A DNA stretch of 64,000 bases from Crossaster papposus (lineage: Eukaryota > Echinodermata > Asteroidea > Velatida > Solasteridae), in the NCBI GenBank assembly GCA_037893245.1, contig JBAIAA010000396.1:558001-622000 (forward strand), written 5' to 3'. Below are positions 31,745-44,704 of the stretch, one piece after another. The notes under the pieces were generated by a model. It saw only the letters and a program-made list of their open reading frames with translations. It had not been told where the DNA came from and did no database searches. The stretch's first letter is position 1, and each line of letters starts with the position of its first letter. The translations under genes were made by a program, and so were the position numbers.

Positions 31745-33394
31745 ATGGCTGGAGATAATATTTCTCGTGCTAGGCGTCCCCGAGCTTTCGAACTTAGTTT
31801 CGATGGCAAGGAGACGCCTAGCGGTGTCTTTAAGGTCCTCCGGGGGATTGGGATTGTCCCGTCCTCCCACCTGGAGGCCTTACAACCCCTTTCCGGCGGC
31901 CGGTTTGACCTTACGTTCAAATCGGCCGTCTTGGCTCGTCGTTTCGAGCTTGATCTGGACCAGCTTCCTGGGTGTCGAGTTACATCCTTCGACATGAAGC
32001 TGGTCACAGTGAATTATATAGAGATGGATCTTGACGACAATGTCGTCAGATCCATTCTCTCTCAGTACGGCAGGGTCCATAAGGGTAGGTTTCTGACCTA
32101 CCCCGAGGAGCCTGCCGTATTTACTGGCACCCGGCAATACTTAATGTCGGGTGTCAGATCCATTCCCTCGGTTCTCCGCATCGGGAATCGCAATGCCTGG
32201 GTCGGCCACTCTGGTCAGACCCGGACTTGCGCCCGATGCGGAAGCCCTGGCCACTCTGCAGGCAAATGTATCACCGTAAGGTGTTACAGATGCTTGCAGT
32301 TGGGTCATCCCTCCGGGGAGTGCCCCAACAAAGTCATGTGCACTTTCTGCGGGGACGAGGGGCACAGTTTTAAACTGTGCCCTAGGTCCTTCGCAGAGAG
32401 GGTGCGACCCGCCAAGCGGTGGGCAGATGTGGTGGTGCAGGGGAAATCTGCCCCTGCACATCATAAGGGGGAGGCTTCTCCGCCTCTTGAAGCGCCCACA
32501 CTTGTGGGCGCCGAGGGGGCGGTGAGCCCTTCCTCCTCCTCTAGCTCCGGGCCCGATCCGTCGGGCTCGGAGACTGTAACGGTGTCCGATGCCAATATGG
32601 TATCGGACTTCGAACTGCCTCGAGCACCGTGTATTCGGTGCTCGAAGGATGCCGGTCCTCTACATTCGGCGGAGTCGTGGCTTTGTTTCCACTGCGACCG
32701 CTGGATTACGAGGACCGTTAAGTTCAGCTTTGTCGGTTGCGCCGGCTGCATGGGAGACGGCGCTGAGACCGTTGTCTCTTGTGACACCGTTGAGTGTCAG
32801 GCCGCCGCGATCGAGAAAGCTGTTCCTTTTGTCCCTGTATCAAAGAAGGGGAAGGCGAAGAAGAAGAAGAAGAGGTCGCGAGACACTTCTTCTGACTCGG
32901 ATGCCCCCTCTTCCAAAATACAGGGAACTAACCTCTCAGACTCTCCGGAGTCTGAGATGGTATTAGACGAGCCAATTGGCTCGGTTAAAGCCCCTACCGG
33001 CCCCCCCCACATCGTTGGTGGCGCCGGGGTGGAGGTAACACCGGAGTCTTCTGGTGAGCCTCTCCGGGGTGCATCGTTTGACCCGGTCTGTCAGGCCCAG
33101 GACAAACTTGATGGTCTAGTTGTCCCTGGTGTAACTGGGAGGATGACCTGCAACTTTGAGGGTTGCGGTGTCGATTTCCGGGGCTGGGGGCAAATGGTCG
33201 ACCACCGGCGGATAGCCCACAGTTCTAAGACGCGGGTTCGGTGCCCGGTGTGTAAAGTTAAGGCCGTGACGCCAGATATTTGGTTGGCCCATCTTGCCCA
33301 GGATCATACTCAGTATGTCCTGGACATAGATGTGGCCGTCCTTCAATCGTTGCTTAAAGTCAGCGGATGTAAATGGGTCTTTTCGACCCTTTAG
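31745..33394 (+). CDS. Second-family ORF1, copy 2
   Basis: 549 residues (MAGDNISRAR), same length as copies 1 and 3 with scattered replacements, mostly in the last third. All cysteines and histidines of the three CCHC knuckles and the two C-terminal C2H2 fingers are kept. An intact frame despite this divergence suggests selection on the protein. Confidence 0.88.
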   Translation: MAGDNISRARRPRAFELSFDGKETPSGVFKVLRGIGIVPSSHLEALQPLSGGRFDLTFKSAVLARRFELDLDQLPGCRVTSFDMKLVTVNYIEMDLDDNVVRSILSQYGRVHKGRFLTYPEEPAVFTGTRQYLMSGVRSIPSVLRIGNRNAWVGHSGQTRTCARCGSPGHSAGKCITVRCYRCLQLGHPSGECPNKVMCTFCGDEGHSFKLCPRSFAERVRPAKRWADVVVQGKSAPAHHKGEASPPLEAPTLVGAEGAVSPSSSSSSGPDPSGSETVTVSDANMVSDFELPRAPCIRCSKDAGPLHSAESWLCFHCDRWITRTVKFSFVGCAGCMGDGAETVVSCDTVECQAAAIEKAVPFVPVSKKGKAKKKKKRSRDTSSDSDAPSSKIQGTNLSDSPESEMVLDEPIGSVKAPTGPPHIVGGAGVEVTPESSGEPLRGASFDPVCQAQDKLDGLVVPGVTGRMTCNFEGCGVDFRGWGQMVDHRRIAHSSKTRVRCPVCKVKAVTPDIWLAHLAQDHTQYVLDIDVAVLQSLLKVSGCKWVFSTL

Positions 33395-33495
33395 GTCTTT
33401 TTATAGGAGTATTGTACTCTTTTTAATAGGAGTATCGTTTATGACTGTTTAGGTCTTGTAGTGGATAGTATGTATTTTGTTTGTATACGTTCTAT

Positions 33496-33559
33496 GGCAG
33501 AGAGTTAGGGTCGTACCCTACCATGGTAATGCGTGGGTAGCGTGGCTACACTCTCTGTC
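33496..33559 (+). other. Cloverleaf RNA I in 3' UTR, copy 2
   Basis: Same four helices as copy 1. P3 reads CCATG/CGTGG, with a T-G pair where copy 1 has C-G. Confidence 0.75.
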
Positions 33560-33605
33560 TGTACCGTCCTGTTTTAGTGTTTTGTGAGTTTTATATTCCG
33601 GTTAC

Positions 33606-33683
33606 GGGCAGGGGGGCTCGAGACCCCACAACACTGTAGTTCGGCGATTTGGTAAGTCGACCTGTCCGGGGCATTTCAGCCCC
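33606..33683 (+). other. Second folded domain and terminal hairpin, copy 2
   Basis: Outer stem GGGCAGG/CCTGTCC kept (33,606-12 with 33,661-67). The inner sequence is largely replaced. The terminal hairpin is now GGGGC-atttca-GCCCC (33,668-33,683), a different sequence with the same shape and position. Confidence 0.55.
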
Positions 33684-33696
33684 AAATCAAAAAACA

Positions 33697-33851
33697 GTAT
33701 CTGTTCTTTTCAGCTTAATATCTGAAACGCTGTTCATCGAACAGCCAGTATATTAATCTGATTTTTGGATTTGGGCCGTGGAATAGAGGCTTGCCTCGTC
33801 CCGGCCATGGGTTGGCCCGGTATAGCAGTACATCCGGGATTCGGCCCACTC
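33697..33851 (+). pseudogene. U2: U2 snRNA gene 3' fragment, unit 4
   Basis: U2 nt 36 to the end, preceded by aaaaaaca. Confidence 0.9.
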
Positions 33852-34583
33852 CCCTCGGGGAACATCAATTAATACAAAAACAGGTCTCGTCTATTATGTG
33901 TATTCCTATGTCGCCTCACTTTTACAAGTTCTTTCTTCGCTTTACTTCGTGGCTTTCTTATATTTGAACATTTCAATTTGTCTCAATTAAATAATTGTAT
34001 GAAGACCGATCTCTTTGTTTTAGGTTGATTTCTGAAGAAAGGGAAAAACAACAACAACAAAAACAAACAAACAAACAAACAAACAAACAGATCCTCTGCG
34101 ACTGGTTGTATTTTTTTTTGGCGAAGATGTATTAGATTTCTTTATCTTTTCCATATTTTTAGAAATTCATATGATTTCATATAAATGTAGACTTTAAATG
34201 TTCTTTTTGTTTTTGGTCTTGTTTGTTTGAATTCCATTTTTGTTCTAAATACTGTATAGGTAATAATGCAGGGCCCTTTTTTATAGCTTTTTTTTTGTAA
34301 GTGATAAAACCTCAAATACAATAAATAACAGTGCTTTTAACAGTTCAGTTTTTATGTTTGTATTTTAATGTTGCGATTATTCGTTTGCTTGCTTTCCTCT
34401 CTCTCTCTCTCTCGTTGACTGTTTATTTCTCCTCTCGTGTCGTTATTTCGGGAGGGAAACCTCTGCCACGATTTGTTGCTAGAGGGCGCCCTGACTTTCG
34501 TTTGCCTGGCGTGCTCCTATCGCGTCCGCGCATAGCAGTGATATATAATACACTGCCTCGCCCATTCAATCGATCTAGTCTAG

Positions 34584-34931
<348 letters not shown>

Positions 34932-34966
34932 ATAGATGCATGATACATGCCATTTTCAAACCAAAC

Positions 34967-34982
34967 GGCTCTTTTCAGAGCC
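34967..34982 (+). terminator. H4 stem-loop, unit 5
   Basis: ggctcttttcagagcc. Confidence 0.93.
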
Positions 34983-35418
34983 ACCACGATTTCACAAAAA
35001 GAGATTGATTCCAGGTTTTAATTTGTGTGTACTCTGTTATTATTTGGGCATTGTCTCGCGGGATTCAGTGTGGATTTTCCTCCCTGTGTCTATTAGTATT
35101 AAGGTTTTTTTCTTTTCGTTTATTGCCCGTAATTATTCCCGGGATGTCTTTATCGAAGACACGGCCCATTTGTTTATTTTGGTAGCTGGGGAAAATTAAT
35201 TTGCTTGCAAAGTATCATGTACTCGTAGGTAATATTGACCGTATTGTTTCGGAGGGTAAATCAGTTGTGATCAGTGAAGCGTCCCGGCATGGTGTCCGAA
35301 TTATCCAATCGGAAGACTGCCCATTGTTATACTTCAGCCCCAGGATGCTATTCTCTAGTCTTAAGAGACGGCCTGTTCGTTGATTTGGCATTCACTTCTT
35401 ATCTACTCTCCATTCTGA

Positions 35419-35847
<429 letters not shown>

Positions 35848-35878
35848 GTCACAGCTGCGTGCGCAAAACTAACCGAAC

Positions 35879-35894
35879 GGCCCTTTTCAGGGCC
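35879..35894 (+). terminator. H3 stem-loop, unit 5
   Basis: ggcccttttcagggcc. Confidence 0.93.
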
Positions 35895-36581
35895 AATATT
35901 TTTTTCAAAGAGAGATTCATTCCAATCGCGTTTTCTGTAGAGTTTTGGAAAGTTAAGTTTGGTTACTATAGGTAAATACGAATTTTAACTGGCCAGAGCT
36001 CCGGAGAACGGATTAATAAAATTAATCGGATTAGTCTCTTTCCATTTTGTTTGTTTGTCTGTCTGTCTCTTATTTTTTGTTGTCCCCCCACCCCCCAAAA
36101 TAAAAATAAAAAATTATTTTACTTTTAATACGGTAAAAAAGGAGAAGAGTAATTGCCTGGCCATGTACACAATTGTTTATGCAGTCATTTTGTGTCATAT
36201 TTTCGAAAACGGGAACTCTTCGTTACATTGGATGATACGCAAGTTTACCCGGCGTTTGGGGAAAAATAAATAATGAGTGAAACCACACCGGATTGTTGGC
36301 CTCTACCGAATATAATAAAAAAGTGGATATTCTAAATTATTGTTTGTAATTGTTTGTTTCTTGGAGTTTTCATTCGGATTCGGAAGGATAGCTTTTGCCC
36401 TCTGTGCGTGTGGCAAGCGCCAATGCATGTCACTTTGCACGCGTACATAATTCTTCACGCTTGGGTGATTGTGTGGACAATGCGTGTATGCCCAGAATCC
36501 TAGCGGGTACCATAAAAGTCGTCCCGGCATGCTTGACCTTCCATTCGATCGCACGATCACATACACTCATCTTCTCCAATC

Positions 36582-36950
36582 ATGGCTCCTAAAGTTAGCG
36601 GAAAAGGCCAGAAGAAGGCCGGCAACACCAAGGCTCCGGTCAGCACGAACAAGAAGAGGCGTCGGCGTCGCAAGGAGAGCTACGGCATCTACATCTACAA
36701 AGTCATGAAACAGGTGCACCCCGACACAGGAATCTCCAGCAAGGCAATGAGCATCATGAACAGCTTTGTCAACGACGTGTTTGAGCGCATCGCCGGCGAA
36801 TCTTCCCGCCTTGCCCACTACAACAAGAAGTCGACCATCTCAAGTCGTGAAGTGCAGACTGCAGTACGCCTAATCCTCCCGGGAGAGCTTGCCAAGCATG
36901 CAGTCAGCGAAGGAACCAAGGCCGTCACCAAGTATACGACTTCAAAATAG
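36582..36950 (+). CDS. H2B: Histone H2B, unit 5
   Basis: 122 codons, identical protein to unit 1. Confidence 0.98.
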   Translation: MAPKVSGKGQKKAGNTKAPVSTNKKRRRRRKESYGIYIYKVMKQVHPDTGISSKAMSIMNSFVNDVFERIAGESSRLAHYNKKSTISSREVQTAVRLILPGELAKHAVSEGTKAVTKYTTSK

Positions 36951-36994
36951 GTTGACCGAGGGAGGAACAAATAACACGAAAAACATAACCAAAC

Positions 36995-37010
36995 GGCTCT
37001 TTTCAGAGCC
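36995..37010 (+). terminator. H2B stem-loop, unit 5
   Basis: ggctcttttcagagcc. Confidence 0.93.
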
Positions 37011-38026
37011 AACACAATTTAAAAAAAAGAGATGTGACTGTCTGATCTGTGTTACTAATTTAGTCAATATTCGTAGGTGGTAAAATCGTTCGGGTAGTGT
37101 TCCCGTCTTTACATTCTCCCTGACCTTAAAAGGAGAAATGAAGATCAACATTAACCTTCTGTTCTCGTCGCCTTTGAAAACAAATATGTGACTTGAAAAG
37201 GCATGACGGGGAAAAGTATTTCTGTAGTATTTGGAGTTCTATTGTTTTACACCGTAGTAAAGACCGATTCGTTAGTTTTGCAATGATACCAACAGTATTT
37301 ATTTACATCATTTAATTAACATGATATATACAACATTGCAGGGCTGACAGTGCGCCGCCCAACCTAAGCGATCGAATTTTTAAAACCAACGAATAGCTTT
37401 GACCAAAACAATTATACGCGTGTCCGCCAACAACGAAATTGACAAATGGGGGTCATTGTTAATTTAGCCTCAGTAAGTCACGTAGGAATTTGCAATGGCG
37501 AAACAGCCTTTTGTTATTCAGCACCTGTGCACGCAGTGGTTTTTGTTCATTCAGTCTCCATTACGAGAAGTAGTGGTTTCTTGTTTGATGTATGTTTAAT
37601 ATATGTGTTTGTCGTATCTCTGTGCAGACAAATCCGTGACAGTTTTCAATGTGGTTTATGAGGGACGATCTGCGGCCAGCGTGGAGGCAGGTCAATCGGT
37701 AGGCAACAGGGACACACCGTCGGGATAACAGAAATCGTCTGAGAAAGCAGGTAAGGTTTTTGGGTGCTTTGGGTTTTTGCTGTTATGATTTCATCGCTTA
37801 GATTGAAGACAGACAGACAGACAGACCTCGTTCAAAAAATGTATCCCTGTCTTCACGAATCCAAAAATGGATGCGGTGCACTCAACCGTACAGTAAGTGT
37901 GTCGCGCGTGATTGGCTACTTGGCGTGCTTCGGCCAATCCACCGGAACGCTATAACTAGTGCTGTCACCCCCCTCGTACGGCACTTTCACTGCAGATCGC
38001 AATCTACTGTCACCAATTACTTCAAG

Positions 38027-38404
38027 ATGACTGGACGAGGAAAGAGCGGAAAAGCAAGAAGCAAGGCCAGGAGCAGGTCCTCAAGGGCGGGACTGCAGTT
38101 CCCCGTGGGTCGCGTTCATCGATTTTTGCGAAGGGGCAACTACGCTGAGCGGGTTGGAGCCGGTGCACCGGTCTACCTGGCAGCCGTGATGGAATACCTG
38201 ACCGCGGAGATCCTGGAGCTGGCCGGTAACGCAGCACGAGACAATAAGAAGACGAGAATTAACCCTCGACATCTGCAGCTTGCTATACGCAACGACGAAG
38301 AGCTTAACAAGTTGATGAGTGGGGTTACCATCGCGCAAGGCGGTGTGCTTCCCAACATCCAGCAAGTACTTCTGCCCAAAAAGGCCGCCAAAGTATCAAA
38401 GTAA
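38027..38404 (+). CDS. H2A: Histone H2A, unit 5
   Basis: 125 residues, identical protein to unit 1. Confidence 0.98.
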   Translation: MTGRGKSGKARSKARSRSSRAGLQFPVGRVHRFLRRGNYAERVGAGAPVYLAAVMEYLTAEILELAGNAARDNKKTRINPRHLQLAIRNDEELNKLMSGVTIAQGGVLPNIQQVLLPKKAAKVSK

Positions 38405-38449
38405 TAGGCCTACAAACAAATTACTTTGCCTCCACAAACAAAACCAAAA

Positions 38450-38465
38450 GGCTCTTTTCAGGGCC
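38450..38465 (+). terminator. H2A stem-loop, unit 5
   Basis: ggctcttttcagggcc. Confidence 0.93.
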
Positions 38466-39851
38466 ACCACATAGTTACAAGAGAGAAACGCCGCTGTCTG
38501 TCTGTTCTTCATTTTTAAATAAAGTTTTAAAAGAGACAAATTTAGATAATACATGTGTAGATTTTAACTTTCACAGCCAAAGGCCCGCTGAGTTTGTTCA
38601 ATGGCTTCGTTTATTTTTTAAAGAATCGCCTTCCCTTTTCCTGCTTATAAAAATATTAAGAAAGTGTTTTTTGTCATCCGGGCGCGCGTGCGTTTTAACT
38701 TGTATCCCGGCGACCTTCATATAAAAACTAGTTCATTAAATATGCAACGCGCGCACTGTGACTTCAACAAAGCAAAAATAAATACGCGCTGTGTCTGTAC
38801 TCTATATATACATGTACTACGCGTACTGTACAGTACATGCATGTTCAGTTTGTAAAAGTACGTGAATGATATTATACCCGCGACCCAGCACATCAAAATC
38901 AAGAATAAGTCGGAAAAAGACTTTCGGAGATATAAATATAATAAGATTGCAAATTCAATAAGCTTTTTAATGACATCCATCACAAGCCTTTAGCTCGGAA
39001 ATTATTGGTTACGAGTTACAGACTGGGGATGGCTATCAATAGAAAGCCTATGGAATTTCAAATGTTACTATGTACATATCGTGAATTGTCATTTCCCGCT
39101 TATTATTGATTTTGATATCCTGGGTCACATTTTCATAGATTTAACAAAAACATTGGAAATGTGGTGAGTTGACACTTCGCGTGTGGTCTATTAGCTTTGT
39201 TTTCGTGTTCTGTCTTACCTGGGCCCAATTTCATAACAAATGTAAGCACAACAATTTGCTTAGCATGAAACCTTTTCCTTGGCCAAACTGAAGATTTCCG
39301 AACACGTTTTATTGACGGTCGTGAATTCTCGTTAACGTTCGCGACTACAATTTCGACGTCTGGGTGTACACAATTAAATGGTCAGGCCATAGAACCAGAC
39401 TATTTTCACCGCCCACAAAGTGGGACATTTAGGTTCTGCTTAAAAACAAATAAACCGGCCTGAACGGTAAACGATCGAGGCGCGGTTGTGCCGAAGGGCG
39501 CCATCTATCGGCACGCTCGTACCGGCAGGTCTGTGTGTATTTACAGCGGCGAGGCGCAGTGCAGCATGGCGATAATTTTGATACCAGTCGCATTTTTCCA
39601 GATTTTCAAGTGACTTTTGGTTAAAAAAAATGAATTTGTAAAAGAATATTGTCGATGTGTATGAAAATGTGTTATGAAAACCCCCCAAGCTCATGAATAT
39701 TGATGTAAATTAACGTGCCAAAAGTTGGTAATTTCTATAAACGGGTTTGCGTCGGGCTCTGTGAGAAGTCCTTTTCTTGACCCGAAATACACAAATTAGA
39801 AAAGTTAAAATAAGAATATTATTCGGATGAGAACAATGGGCGGGGGAATCA

Positions 39852-39859
39852 ATTTGCAT
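39852..39859 (+). promoter_or_regulatory. Octamer ATTTGCAT, U2 promoter, unit 5
   Basis: Exact octamer 42-49 bp upstream of the one intact U2 gene, just after a gggcggggg GC box. Confidence 0.55.
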
Positions 39860-39900
39860 GCATAATTCCAGAGCGCCCTATTGGTTCAATGTCAATCGTT

Positions 39901-40090
39901 ATCGCTTCTCGGCCTTTTGGCTAAGATCATGTGTAGTATCTGTTCTTTTCAGCTTAATATCTGAAACGCTGTTCATCGAACAGCCAGTATATTAATCTGA
40001 TTTTTGGATTTGGGCCGTGGAATAGAGGCTTGCCTCGTCCCGGCCATGGGTTGGCCCGGTATAGCAGTACATCCGGGATTCGGCCCACTC
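39901..40090 (+). ncRNA. U2: U2 snRNA gene, uninterrupted (unit 5)
   Basis: About 190 nt. U2 snRNA pairs with the intron branch site and with U6 in the spliceosome. Visible parts are stem I (ctcggccttttggctaag), branch-point-recognition gtagta at nt 33-38, stem IIa TTTCAG/CTGAAA (A-T swapped relative to human, pairing kept), stem IIb GCTGTTC-atc-GAACAGC, Sm site gatttttgg, stem-loop III, and stem-loop IV CCCGG/CCGGG. Two oddities are nt 30 being T where U2 normally has A, and the stem-loop IV loop reading tatagcagtacat where the usual form is tattgcagtacct. The 3' end is estimated. This is the only intact U2 gene among eight in the window. Confidence 0.95.
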
Positions 40091-40107
40091 CCCTCGGGGA
40101 ACATCAA

Positions 40108-40122
40108 TTAATACAAAAACAG
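40108..40122 (+). promoter_or_regulatory. Possible snRNA 3' box
   Basis: ttaatacaaaaacag, about 20 bp after the U2 end, loosely resembles the snRNA 3'-processing box GTTTN0-3AAARNNAGA. A CCCC/GGGG mini-hairpin precedes it. Confidence 0.35.
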
Positions 40123-40822
40123 GTCTCGTCTATTATGTGTATTCCTATGTCGCCTCACTTTTACAAGTTCTTTCTTCGCTTTACTTCGTGGCTTTCTTAT
40201 ATTTGAACATTTCAATTTGTCTCAATTAAATAATTGTATGAAGACCGATCTCTTTGTTTTAGGTTGATTTCTGAAGAAAGGGAAAAACAACAACAACAAA
40301 AACAAACAAACAAACAAACAAACAAACAGATCCTCTGCGACTGGTTGTATTTTTTTTTGGCGAAGATGTATTAGATTTCTTTATCTTTTCCATATTTTTA
40401 GAAATTCATATGATTTCATATAAATGTAGACTTTAAATGTTCTTTTTGTTTTTGGTCTTGTTTGTTTGAATTCCATTTTTGTTCTAAATACTGTATAGGT
40501 AATAATGCAGGGCCCTTTTTTATAGCTTTTTTTTTGTAAGTGATAAAACCTCAAATACAATAAATAACAGTGCTTTTAACAGTTCAGTTTTTATGTTTGT
40601 ATTTTAATGTTGCGATTATTCGTTTGCTTGCTTTCCTCTCTCTCTCTCTCTCGTTGACTGTTTATTTCTCCTCTCGTGTCGTTATTTCGGGAGGGAAACC
40701 TCTGCCACGATTTGTTGCTAGAGGGCGCCCTGACTTTCGTTTGCCTGGCGTGCTCCTATCGCGTCCGCGCATAGCAGTGATATATAATACACTGCCTCGC
40801 CCATTCAATCGATCTAGTCTAG

Positions 40823-41170
<348 letters not shown>

Positions 41171-41205
41171 ATAGATGCATGATACATGCCATTTTCAAAC
41201 CAAAC

Positions 41206-41221
41206 GGCTCTTTTCAGAGCC
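41206..41221 (+). terminator. H4 stem-loop, unit 6
   Basis: ggctcttttcagagcc. Confidence 0.93.
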
Positions 41222-41657
41222 ACCACGATTTCACAAAAAGAGATTGATTCCAGGTTTTAATTTGTGTGTACTCTGTTATTATTTGGGCATTGTCTCGCGG
41301 GATTCAGTGTGGATTTTCCTCCCTGTGTCTATTAGTATTAAGGTTTTTTTCTTTTCGTTTATTGCCCGTAATTATTCCCGGGATGTCTTTATCGAAGACA
41401 CGGCCCATTTGTTTATTTTGGTAGCTGGGGAAAATTAATTTGCTTGCAAAGTATCATGTACTCGTAGGTAATATTGACCGTATTGTTTCGGAGGGTAAAT
41501 CAGTTGTGATCAGTGAAGCGTCCCGGCATGGTGTCCGAATTATCCAATCGGAAGACTGCCCATTGTTATACTTCAGCCCCAGGATGCTATTCTCTAGTCT
41601 TAAGAGACGGCCTGTTCGTTGATTTGGCATTCACTTCTTATCTACTCTCCATTCTGA

Positions 41658-42086
<429 letters not shown>

Positions 42087-42117
42087 GTCACAGCTGCGTG
42101 CGCAAAACTAACCGAAC

Positions 42118-42133
42118 GGCCCTTTTCAGGGCC
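42118..42133 (+). terminator. H3 stem-loop, unit 6
   Basis: ggcccttttcagggcc. Confidence 0.93.
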
Positions 42134-42820
42134 AATATTTTTTTCAAAGAGAGATTCATTCCAATCGCGTTTTCTGTAGAGTTTTGGAAAGTTAAGTTTG
42201 GTTACTATAGGTAAATACGAATTTTAACTGGCCAGAGCTCCGGAGAACGGATTAATAAAATTAATCGGATTAGTCTCTTTCCATTTTGTTTGTTTGTCTG
42301 TCTGTCTCTTATTTTTTGTTGTCCCCCCACCCCCCAAAATAAAAATAAAAAATTATTTTACTTTTAATACGGTAAAAAAGGAGAAGAGTAATTGCCTGGC
42401 CATGTACACAATTGTTTATGCAGTCATTTTGTGTCATATTTTCGAAAACGGGAACTCTTCGTTACATTGGATGATACGCAAGTTTACCCGGCGTTTGGGG
42501 AAAAATAAATAATGAGTGAAACCACACCGGATTGTTGGCCTCTACCGAATATAATAAAAAAGTGGATATTCTAAATTATTGTTTGTAATTGTTTGTTTCT
42601 TGGAGTTTTCATTCGGATTCGGAAGGATAGCTTTTGCCCTCTGTGCGTGTGGCAAGCGCCAATGCATGTCACTTTGCACGCGTACATAATTCTTCACGCT
42701 TGGGTGATTGTGTGGACAATGCGTGTATGCCCAGAATCCTAGCGGGTACCATAAAAGTCGTCCCGGCATGCTTGACCTTCCATTCGATCGCACGATCACA
42801 TACACTCATCTTCTCCAATC

Positions 42821-43189
42821 ATGGCTCCTAAAGTTAGCGGAAAAGGCCAGAAGAAGGCCGGCAACACCAAGGCTCCGGTCAGCACGAACAAGAAGAGGCG
42901 TCGGCGTCGCAAGGAGAGCTACGGCATCTACATCTACAAAGTCATGAAACAGGTGCACCCCGACACAGGAATCTCCAGCAAGGCAATGAGCATCATGAAC
43001 AGCTTTGTCAACGACGTGTTTGAGCGCATCGCCGGCGAATCTTCCCGCCTTGCCCACTACAACAAGAAGTCGACCATCTCAAGTCGTGAAGTGCAGACTG
43101 CAGTACGCCTAATCCTCCCGGGAGAGCTTGCCAAGCATGCAGTCAGCGAAGGAACCAAGGCCGTCACCAAGTATACGACTTCAAAATAG
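42821..43189 (+). CDS. H2B: Histone H2B, unit 6
   Basis: 122 codons, identical protein to unit 1. Confidence 0.98.
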   Translation: MAPKVSGKGQKKAGNTKAPVSTNKKRRRRRKESYGIYIYKVMKQVHPDTGISSKAMSIMNSFVNDVFERIAGESSRLAHYNKKSTISSREVQTAVRLILPGELAKHAVSEGTKAVTKYTTSK

Positions 43190-43233
43190 GTTGACCGAGG
43201 GAGGAACAAATAACACGAAAAACATAACCAAAC

Positions 43234-43249
43234 GGCTCTTTTCAGAGCC
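43234..43249 (+). terminator. H2B stem-loop, unit 6
   Basis: ggctcttttcagagcc. Confidence 0.93.
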
Positions 43250-44189
43250 AACACAATTTAAAAAAAAGAGATGTGACTGTCTGATCTGTGTTACTAATTT
43301 AGTCAATATTCGTAGGTGGTAAAATCGTTCGGGTAGTGTTCCCGTCTTTACATTCTCCCTGACCTTAAAAGGAGAAATGAAGATCAACATTAACCTTCTG
43401 TTCTCGTCGCCTTTGAAAACAAATATGTGACTTGAAAAGGCATGACGGGGAAAAGTATTTCTGTAGTATTTGGAGTTCTATTGTTTTACACCGTAGTAAA
43501 GACCGATTCGTTAGTTTTGCAATGATACCAACAGTATTTATTTACATCATTTAATTAACATGATATATACAACATTGCAGGGCTGACAGTGCGCCGCCCA
43601 ACCTAAGCGATCGAATTTTTAAAACCAACGAATAGCTTTGACCAAAACAATTATACGCGTGTCCGCCAACAACGAAATTGACAAATGGGGGTCATTGTTA
43701 ATTTAGCCTCAGTAAGTCACGTAGGAATTTGCAATGGCGAAACAGCCTTTTGTTATTCAGCACCTGTGCACGCAGTGGTTTTTGTTCATTCAGTCTCCAT
43801 TACGAGAAGTAGTGGTTTCTTGTTTGATGTATGTTTAATATATGTGTTTGTCGTATCTCTGTGCAGACAAATCCGTGACAGTTTTCAATGTGGTTTATGA
43901 GGGACGATCTGCGGCCAGCGTGGAGGCAGGTCAATCGGTAGGCAACAGGGACACACCGTCGGGATAACAGAAATCGTCTGAGAAAGCAGGTAAGGTTTTT
44001 GGGTGCTTTGGGTTTTTGCTGTTATGATTTCATCGCTTAGATTGAAGACAGACAGACAGACAGACCTCGTTCAAAAAATGTATCCCTGTCTTCACGAATC
44101 CAAAAATGGATGCGGTGCACTCAACCGTACAGTAAGTGTGTCGCGCGTGATTGGCTACTTGGCGTGCTTCGGCCAATCCACCGGAACGC

Positions 44190-44198
44190 TATAAATAG
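44190..44198 (+). promoter_or_regulatory. H2A TATA box, consensus variant (unit 6)
   Basis: tataaatag; the sixth base (44,195) is A, where the other seven units have C. This is the canonical TATA consensus. Confidence 0.8.
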
Positions 44199-44265
44199 TG
44201 CTGTCACCCCCCTCGTACGGCACTTTCACTGCAGATCGCAATCTACTGTCACCAATTACTTCAAG

Positions 44266-44643
44266 ATGACTGGACGAGGAAAGAGCGGAAAAGCAAGAAG
44301 CAAGGCCAGGAGCAGGTCCTCAAGGGCGGGACTGCAGTTCCCCGTGGGTCGCGTTCATCGATTTTTGCGAAGGGGCAACTACGCTGAGCGGGTTGGAGCC
44401 GGTGCACCGGTCTACCTGGCAGCCGTGATGGAATACCTGACCGCGGAGATCCTGGAGCTGGCCGGTAACGCAGCACGAGACAATAAGAAGACGAGAATTA
44501 ACCCTCGACATCTGCAGCTTGCTATACGCAACGACGAAGAGCTTAACAAGTTGATGAGTGGGGTTACCATCGCGCAAGGCGGTGTGCTTCCCAACATCCA
44601 GCAAGTACTTCTGCCCAAAAAGGCCGCCAAAGTATCAAAGTAA
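44266..44643 (+). CDS. H2A: Histone H2A, unit 6
   Basis: 125 residues, identical protein to unit 1. It is the only copy with a consensus TATA box. Confidence 0.98.
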   Translation: MTGRGKSGKARSKARSRSSRAGLQFPVGRVHRFLRRGNYAERVGAGAPVYLAAVMEYLTAEILELAGNAARDNKKTRINPRHLQLAIRNDEELNKLMSGVTIAQGGVLPNIQQVLLPKKAAKVSK

Positions 44644-44688
44644 TAGGCCTACAAACAAATTACTTTGCCTCCACAAACAAAACCAAAA

Positions 44689-44704
44689 GGCTCTTTTCAG
44701 GGCC
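44689..44704 (+). terminator. H2A stem-loop, unit 6
   Basis: ggctcttttcagggcc. Confidence 0.93.

Larger units (their letters stand above)
31141..33696 (+). mobile_element. Second-family Gag-only element, copy 2 (divergent subtype)
   Basis: 2,556 bp, same layout as the unit 2 copy but visibly diverged throughout, with only T5 in place of the long T run. The leader hairpins persist, for example ctgatata/tatatcag, one pair longer than in copy 1. The 10-bp hairpin before the T run is unchanged. Confidence 0.87.
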
